In this document: positions 18,626 to 23,282 of the stretch, piece after piece
Layout: every line of letters starts with the position of its first letter
How positions within the stretch are numbered: position 1 is the stretch's first letter
Source of the DNA: a virus
Reading direction: 5' to 3' (one strand)
Length of the DNA: 23,282 nt
IMG/VR virus record: IMGVR_UViG_3300020475_000527
Coordinates: 1 to 23,282 of that record
Program-made: the position numbers and the translations under genes
Notes under the pieces: generated by a model
What the model was told of the DNA's origin: nothing
Database searches by the model: none
The model's input: only the letters and a program-made list of their open reading frames with translations

Positions 18626-20272
18626 ATGCCATTAAGAAACGTAGCAACGACATTTACAATAGAACAGCAGAGGTTAGAGATTAACAATCTCGCTGGTGAT
18701 GTCAATAACATAGCAACAGGAGCAACCACTGTTGGTACTGCAACCACTGCCACTGCTCTTGCAGCAGGTGCAACTGGTGCTGACCTCACATTGAGTGGGA
18801 CGCTAACAGTCAACGGCACTCAGACGATTCTGAACACTGAGACACTTCAGGTGGAGGACAAGGAAATTGTCATTGGTAATGTCTCATCACCTACTGATGC
18901 TACAGCTCATGGTGGTGGTTGGAAGTTGAAGGGTGCTAACAACAAAACTATTACATATAATCAGACTGGGGATAAGTGGGTAAGTAATAAAGATTTTGAG
19001 GCTCCTAATCTTATTGGTGCTGTTTCTGGTGTAACTGGAAGTCCTGCTACGGTTGCTGGTAATCTACAGTTTATCCAAGGTACTCCAGAACTAGAATTTA
19101 ATAATGGTGGAGCTAGACTTACTGTTCAAGCAGCAAACTCATTATCAGTTCATACTGGTGGTGGTATTGGAACTACTACTAGTGAAGTAGCACGTTTCAC
19201 CAATACTGGACTTTCTATAACTGGAGGTTTGTTAGAAACACAAGGTGGACAAGGTTATGCAGATTCAGCAAGTAGTTTAGCAACTTCAGTTACAAAAGCA
19301 GCTTTTAGAGTTAAAGGTTCTAATAACAGTTCTGATTCTCTTTGGATGGGAGTTGAAACTACAGATGCTAATCCTTATATACAAGGATCTAACGGTGTTG
19401 GAAATTTAGCTAAAGCTTTATTATTAAATCCACATGGAGGAAGAGTTGGTATTGGTAAGACTGCTTCAGCACAGAGAACTTTAGATATACAAACTGAAGA
19501 TGGTGAAAATGGTTTCTGTTTGAATAGTATAGGTACTCCTGCTAATTATCATTTTGATATAAGAGATGATAATGTTGTTGTAACTCGCATTGACTCAAGT
19601 GGTCGTTTGTTGTTAGGAACCAGTACGGAAGGAAGAGATACCTATGGTGAGAAATTTACTATTGCTGATTCTGGTCATTGTGGAATGACAATTCGTTCTG
19701 GTGCGACAAGTTATGGAATACTTCATTTCAGTGATGGTACAAGTGGTGCTGCTGAATATGATGGAATGGTTGAATATTTACACGGTGCAAGTCCTAGAAT
19801 GCGACTCTTTGCAGGTGGTAAATATAATATTGTTTTAAATGGTGGTGGATCAACAGTACTTAATCATAACGAGAATCCAAAATTAGAAACTACTAGTTCG
19901 GGAGTGACGGTAACGGGAAATGTATCAGATGAGAAAGGTAATCTAAGAAGTGTACCAACTAGTCCTCTATCAGGTACTCATGCTGGCGGTTATGTCATGC
20001 TTGCTAGTGATGTTGGAAAGTGTGTTTCAATGTCTGGAGATGTCACACTTCAATCTGCTTCTGGTGGTGGTCCTTTTGGAGGAGGAGACGTTATAACAAT
20101 TTTAAATGCTAGTGGATCTGCAATAACATTAAATCAAGGTACTGGTTTAACTCTTTACGATAGTGGGACTGGCAATACAGGAAATCGTACTCTCGGTGCT
20201 AGAGGAATGGCGACTGTCATTTACATGTATGGAGGAAATACTGCTTATATCTCTGGAGCTCAGTTAACATAA
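18626..20272 (+). CDS. Tail-fibre protein with conserved N-terminal anchor and variable distal part
   Basis: This 548-aa protein has the layout of cyanophage fibre proteins. Residues 1-30 (LRNVATTFTIEQQRLEINNL within it) form a short helical anchor that recurs in the fibre gene at 21190. Residues about 54-85 carry the LTVNGTQTI...EIVIGN module that is common in marine phage fibres. The middle has fibre-shaft motifs GRVGIGK (about 273) and RIDSSGRLLLGTS (about 321). Residues about 435-548 form a C-terminal module of the type GNLRSVP ... GYVMLASDVGK ... NASGSAITLNQGTGLTLY ... GNRTLGARGM, familiar from other cyanophage fibres. It probably attaches to the baseplate at its N-terminus and contacts the host surface at its C-terminus. 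GC drops sharply along the gene. The stop TAA (20270-20272) overlaps the next ATG. Confidence 0.85.
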   Translation: MPLRNVATTFTIEQQRLEINNLAGDVNNIATGATTVGTATTATALAAGATGADLTLSGTLTVNGTQTILNTETLQVEDKEIVIGNVSSPTDATAHGGGWKLKGANNKTITYNQTGDKWVSNKDFEAPNLIGAVSGVTGSPATVAGNLQFIQGTPELEFNNGGARLTVQAANSLSVHTGGGIGTTTSEVARFTNTGLSITGGLLETQGGQGYADSASSLATSVTKAAFRVKGSNNSSDSLWMGVETTDANPYIQGSNGVGNLAKALLLNPHGGRVGIGKTASAQRTLDIQTEDGENGFCLNSIGTPANYHFDIRDDNVVVTRIDSSGRLLLGTSTEGRDTYGEKFTIADSGHCGMTIRSGATSYGILHFSDGTSGAAEYDGMVEYLHGASPRMRLFAGGKYNIVLNGGGSTVLNHNENPKLETTSSGVTVTGNVSDEKGNLRSVPTSPLSGTHAGGYVMLASDVGKCVSMSGDVTLQSASGGGPFGGGDVITILNASGSAITLNQGTGLTLYDSGTGNTGNRTLGARGMATVIYMYGGNTAYISGAQLT

Positions 20273-20991
20273 TGGCAATACAACAAATGCTATTAGGAAT
20301 ACCTGCACCTTCGTCTGGTGGTAGTGGTATTGATATTGAGAGTAATGGTTTAATAGCATATTGGAATGCTATTTCAGAGAACGTACAAAATCAAAGTAGT
20401 GCTTCAACAATTAACTGTTCTGTTAGTTCTAATCATCTTTATTCAAATACTACTTCAATGACTTGGGAAGCTTCTGATGGAGGACGAGTTATTGTTCCTT
20501 CAGGGGGTAGTAATTTCTTTGAATGGCTTAACACAATTACCTTTAATGGTGGTACTGCATTTACTTATTTTTGGTGTGGATTAAAATTGGCTTCTGGTTG
20601 GTGGATGACGGCAACAAATAATGATGGTAATAATTTCATAGGAATTACAGGTTCTTTACATAGATTAGATAGTAATAATGATGTTAAAGGTGATCTTAAC
20701 GCAGGAAGTGGTTACGCTGAAAATACTATACATTGTTTTTACATGACGATGGAGACGAATGGTAATATGACTTGGTATCATAATGGAAGTAATGTTGGAA
20801 GTGTTGCTTTTGGTGGTGGGGGGAATGCTTGGAATATTGATAGTGCAGTTTTCAAGTTTATTGATAGGTATAGTGGTACATCTCTTCATACTGAGGGTAG
20901 ATTACATTTCTCAGGATTTTATGATAGAGCTTTAAGTTCATCTGAGGTTTCATCTAATTGGTCTGCACATCAAACAAGATTGGGAATATAA
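20272..20991 (+). CDS. LamG/concanavalin-like lectin-fold protein, probable tail adhesin
   Basis: This 239-aa protein begins with MAIQQMLLGIPAP, a short lead-in recognisable from other marine phage fibre-associated proteins, followed by a Ser/Gly linker. The rest reads as a beta-sandwich of the laminin-G/concanavalin type: GLIAYWNA near the start, several Trp/Tyr/Gly-rich strands, TWYHNGSNVGSVAF (about residues 164-177), and a C-terminus with FSGFYDRALSSSEVSSNW, the classic closing motif of phage and bacterial LamG domains. Such domains usually bind glycans or proteins on cell surfaces. The start ATG overlaps the previous stop as TAATG, so translation is probably coupled; GGAG at 20255-20258 is rather distant. 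No signal peptide or membrane segment is seen. The glycan-binding role is inferred. Confidence 0.72.
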   Translation: MAIQQMLLGIPAPSSGGSGIDIESNGLIAYWNAISENVQNQSSASTINCSVSSNHLYSNTTSMTWEASDGGRVIVPSGGSNFFEWLNTITFNGGTAFTYFWCGLKLASGWWMTATNNDGNNFIGITGSLHRLDSNNDVKGDLNAGSGYAENTIHCFYMTMETNGNMTWYHNGSNVGSVAFGGGGNAWNIDSAVFKFIDRYSGTSLHTEGRLHFSGFYDRALSSSEVSSNWSAHQTRLGI

Positions 20992-21206
20992 TGAACCATT
21001 TAAAAGTCAAGGACAACGATCATCTCTACCGTGACGTAAACACTGGTGCGATCATAAATACTGACAGATCTTCTTTTGAGAAATATAAAAAGTCTAGACA
21101 AAAATTTCAGAATATGGAAAAGGAATTGGACTTTGTTAAAGATGAGTTATACGAGATCAAATCCCTACTCAAACAGATAGTGAAGTCCGATGACAGCAAT
21201 ACTTAG
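20991..21206 (+). CDS. Small coiled-coil protein in the fibre gene cluster
   Basis: This 71-aa protein starts with MNHLKVKDNDHLYRDVNTGA, followed by IINTD; similar short proteins are known from marine T4-like phages without an assigned function. The C-terminal half is a regular coiled coil: hydrophobic residues F39, M42, L46, V49, L53, I56, L60 and I63 follow exact 3-4 spacing with charged residues between. The ATG at 20991 overlaps the previous stop as TAATG, which favours it over the upstream in-frame TTG at 20958 that would lie inside the lectin-like gene. Its 3' end overlaps the next fibre gene by 17 bases. Its size, coiled coil and position among fibre genes are compatible with a fibre assembly factor, as T4 gp57A (79 aa, helical) is, but no sequence similarity to gp57A is claimed. 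Confidence 0.82.
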   Translation: MNHLKVKDNDHLYRDVNTGAIINTDRSSFEKYKKSRQKFQNMEKELDFVKDELYEIKSLLKQIVKSDDSNT

Positions 21207-23282
21207 AAATGTAGCAAAGACTTTTACCTTTGAAGAGCAAAGGATAGAGATCAATGAGATTGCTCAAGATTTATATAATTTAAGTTTAGAAGAAGATAAA
21301 GATATTGAACTTGGTGACTTTAATGTTACTGTTGGTACTGCTTCTGGTGGAGGTTATTTAACATATACTGTTACTGGTACTTACCCAAATGATACAGGTG
21401 AATTTTTATACGTTCCACCTGACTTATCAAACTTTTGGATAGAAGATACTGCAAAAATTGCTAATTGGGATGAAGCATGGGGTTGGGGTGATCATTCTAC
21501 TGAAGGTTATCTAAAAAACATTAATGGTTTATCAATTAATGAATTACAGGATGTTACTATTACTAGTGTACAACCTGATCAATTTCTTAGATATGATAAT
21601 GGTAAATGGATTAATACAGGAGATCTTAAGTTATCCATTACAAAAAATAATGCAGGAACTCCAGACCTCAGTGTAACAGGAACCGTATTTACATACACAC
21701 CTCCAGATTTATCATCATTCGCATCAAAAGTAACTACTGATGACACCGCACCATCAACTCCTTATGATGGACAACTTTGGTGGAAATCTGACGAAGGAAA
21801 TTTAAAGATATATTATGAAGATGTTGACAGTAGTCAATGGGTTGATGCCGTACCAGCTGGTATTCAATTAACTGATCTTTCAATTTTAGTAAATCCTGCT
21901 GCTTCAGTTTCTTCATTAACTTATGATAATACCAATGGAAAATTTACATATACTCCTTCTAGTGGAGGAGGTGGTGGTGGAAATGTTCAATCTGATTGGA
22001 CTGAAACAGATAATACAGATGATGCTTTCATAAAGAATAAACCTTCACTTCCTACAAATATTGGTGATCTTGATAATGTTGATACATCATCTCTTACAGA
22101 TGGTTATGTATTAACATATATTGCTGCTGGTAACGGTACATGGGAACCTAGAGCAGCTTCATCTGCTACCTCTCAGGTTCAAGCAGATTGGAATCAACTT
22201 ACTACGACTGCTGTTGATTTTATAAAAAACAAACCTTCTATACCATTAGCACAGGTTCAATGTGATTGGAATGCTACTGCACCTAGTGGTGGTCTAGCAG
22301 TAATTCTAAACAAACCAACAATTCCAGCAGCACAGATACAATCCGACTGGACTCAAGCAACTACTACTGCGAAAGATTATATTAAAAATAAACCAACAGT
22401 TGTAAGTACTCTTCAAGCATTAACTGATACCGATATACCTACAGATCCAGCAAATATTACAAATGGACATGTATTGAAATGGAATTCCACAACTAGTAAA
22501 TGGGGACCATCACAAGATCTTCAAGGAAGTAGTAGTGGTGGTATACAGTTAGATGATATATCTGTTGTTAAACCAAATCCTACTGCTGCTGGAAGTGGAG
22601 ATGTTACATACGATAATGCTAGTGGAGAGTTTACATATACTCCACCTGCATTGAATTTCCTTACGGCAGAAACTGACACTCTTGATAGTGTAACAAGTAG
22701 ATCCAGTGGAAATACAACTACAAATAGTATTACTGTTGGTGGAAATGGTTCGTCAGGTGGTATAACTCTTGCTGATGGTAACATTGGTGTAAGAACAGGT
22801 ACAGGAAACGTAGCAGCAATAGACCTATATTGTGAGGTTGGTAATTTACATAAGGTAAGTATAAAAGCACCACCACATAGTATTTTTAGTGGTAATGTTA
22901 ATTTTCAGTTACCCCCAAATAACGGTACTAATGGATATGTTTTATCTACAGATGGAAATGGAAATACTAGTTGGGTAGCACAATCTGGTGGTGGAGGAGG
23001 TGGTAATTCTAGTAGTGATCCTATAGGAACTGTAGTTGCTTGGTCTGGTGCTGGTAATAATTTGCCTTCTGGTTATCAGTTATGTGATGGTGCTACACCA
23101 GTTACAACTGAACTACAAACTATTACTGGTGGTGTTGTACCAGATCTAAGAGATAGATTTGTTGTTGGAGCAGGTAGTACATATAGTGAAAATGATACTG
23201 GTGGTAGTAAAGATGCAGTAGTTGTATCACACGAACACACTACAAACATTGATGGTGGTCATGTTATTCCAGGTAACGGTGG
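21190..23282 (+). CDS. Tail-fibre protein with repeats and tail-collar domain (3' partial)
   Basis: The frame is open from ATG 21190 to the window end (697 full codons) with no stop. The N-terminus ILRNVAKTFTFEEQRIEINE repeats the anchor of the fibre gene at 18626, which supports this start despite a 17-bp overlap with the preceding gene. Modules in order: a WGWGDHSTEGYL motif (about residues 97-108) known from many phage fibres; a DGQLWWKS module (about 194); four IKNKP repeats (about 266-402); four strands ending FTYTPP or a variant; two Gly-rich linkers (about 21961-21981 and 22987-23004); and a Phage Tail Collar domain (about 610-662: PIGTVVAWSG, GYQLCDG, PDLRDRFVVGAG). An HEH motif follows at 681-683. 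The expected function is host recognition as a trimeric fibre, with the collar domain near the receptor-binding tip. The C-terminus is missing from the window. Confidence 0.87.
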   Translation, partial: MTAILRNVAKTFTFEEQRIEINEIAQDLYNLSLEEDKDIELGDFNVTVGTASGGGYLTYTVTGTYPNDTGEFLYVPPDLSNFWIEDTAKIANWDEAWGWGDHSTEGYLKNINGLSINELQDVTITSVQPDQFLRYDNGKWINTGDLKLSITKNNAGTPDLSVTGTVFTYTPPDLSSFASKVTTDDTAPSTPYDGQLWWKSDEGNLKIYYEDVDSSQWVDAVPAGIQLTDLSILVNPAASVSSLTYDNTNGKFTYTPSSGGGGGGNVQSDWTETDNTDDAFIKNKPSLPTNIGDLDNVDTSSLTDGYVLTYIAAGNGTWEPRAASSATSQVQADWNQLTTTAVDFIKNKPSIPLAQVQCDWNATAPSGGLAVILNKPTIPAAQIQSDWTQATTTAKDYIKNKPTVVSTLQALTDTDIPTDPANITNGHVLKWNSTTSKWGPSQDLQGSSSGGIQLDDISVVKPNPTAAGSGDVTYDNASGEFTYTPPALNFLTAETDTLDSVTSRSSGNTTTNSITVGGNGSSGGITLADGNIGVRTGTGNVAAIDLYCEVGNLHKVSIKAPPHSIFSGNVNFQLPPNNGTNGYVLSTDGNGNTSWVAQSGGGGGGNSSSDPIGTVVAWSGAGNNLPSGYQLCDGATPVTTELQTITGGVVPDLRDRFVVGAGSTYSENDTGGSKDAVVVSHEHTTNIDGGHVIPGNG
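21985..22395 (+). repeat. Four IKNKP fibre repeats of 60-63 bp
   Basis: The units are 21985-22044 (VQSDWTETDNTDDAFIKNKP), 22177-22236 (VQADWNQLTTTAVDFIKNKP), 22255-22317 (VQCDW...LAVILNKP) and 22336-22395 (IQSDWTQATTTAKDYIKNKP). Three encode 20 residues and the third 21. Starts are separated by 192, 78 and 81 bases, so the last three are nearly in tandem and the first is set apart by a separate strand module. The V/I-Q-x-D-W ... I-K-N-K-P pattern is widespread in phage tail fibres. The third unit is the most diverged, having lost the T-rich loop and the first K of IKNKP. Confidence 0.85.

Noticed and set aside
20958-20990. Upstream TTG start for the small coiled-coil gene
   Set aside because: It would extend the protein into the C-terminal coding region of the lectin-like gene. 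The ATG at 20991 forms a TAATG coupling with the preceding stop, as at 20272.
21053-21060. CATAAATA resembling a late promoter before the second fibre gene
   Set aside because: It is an imperfect match inside the coiled-coil gene, where the bases are explained by conserved Ile-Ile-Asn codons.

Overview
This window is a stretch of late structural genes from a T4-like myovirus. It covers the distal baseplate wedge and the tail-fibre genes. All seven genes lie on the + strand, and no convincing minus-strand gene, tRNA, integrase, insertion sequence or CRISPR was seen. The coding DNA is AT-rich (hand counts of about 27% GC in parts of the first gene). A clear T4 gp8 homologue, a DUF4815-type giant structural protein, a YHYH-like domain and cyanophage-style fibre modules together suggest a marine T4-like phage. 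A Prochlorococcus/Synechococcus cyanophage is most likely and a pelagimyophage is possible. No host-derived metabolic gene is present to settle the host.

Layout: (1) 1-8600 is a giant virion protein whose start lies before the window. At least 2,865 residues are visible, in the position T4 gp7 holds upstream of gp8. It is a mosaic of conserved blocks, a YHYH-like domain and several families of beta-rich repeats. (2) 8596-8614 carries two exact copies of the T4 late-promoter octamer TATAAATA, 11 bp apart, between this gene and the next. (3) 8656-10404 is baseplate wedge gp8, 582 aa against 334 aa in T4, enlarged by inserted beta modules. (4) 10435-18612 is a 2,725-aa DUF4815-type structural protein in the interval where T4 has gp9/gp10. 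(5) 18626-20272 is a tail-fibre protein. (6) 20272-20991 is a LamG/lectin-like adhesin candidate. (7) 20991-21206 is a 71-aa coiled-coil protein. (8) 21190 to the window end is a second fibre protein that begins with the same anchor motif as the first and carries repeats, a tail-collar domain and an HxH motif. It is cut by the window edge.

Likely joint role (inference from family and order): the giant proteins and gp8 build the peripheral baseplate wedge, and the fibre, lectin-like and coiled-coil genes supply the host-recognition appendages attached to it. The four distal genes are tightly packed (13-bp gap, two TAATG stop/start overlaps, one 17-bp overlap), which suggests translational coupling. 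There is no gene-free stretch over 55 bp. The most noteworthy structure is that the same small beta-repeat modules recur in the three adjacent baseplate genes, including as insertions in gp8, and that two fibre genes share one N-terminal anchor.
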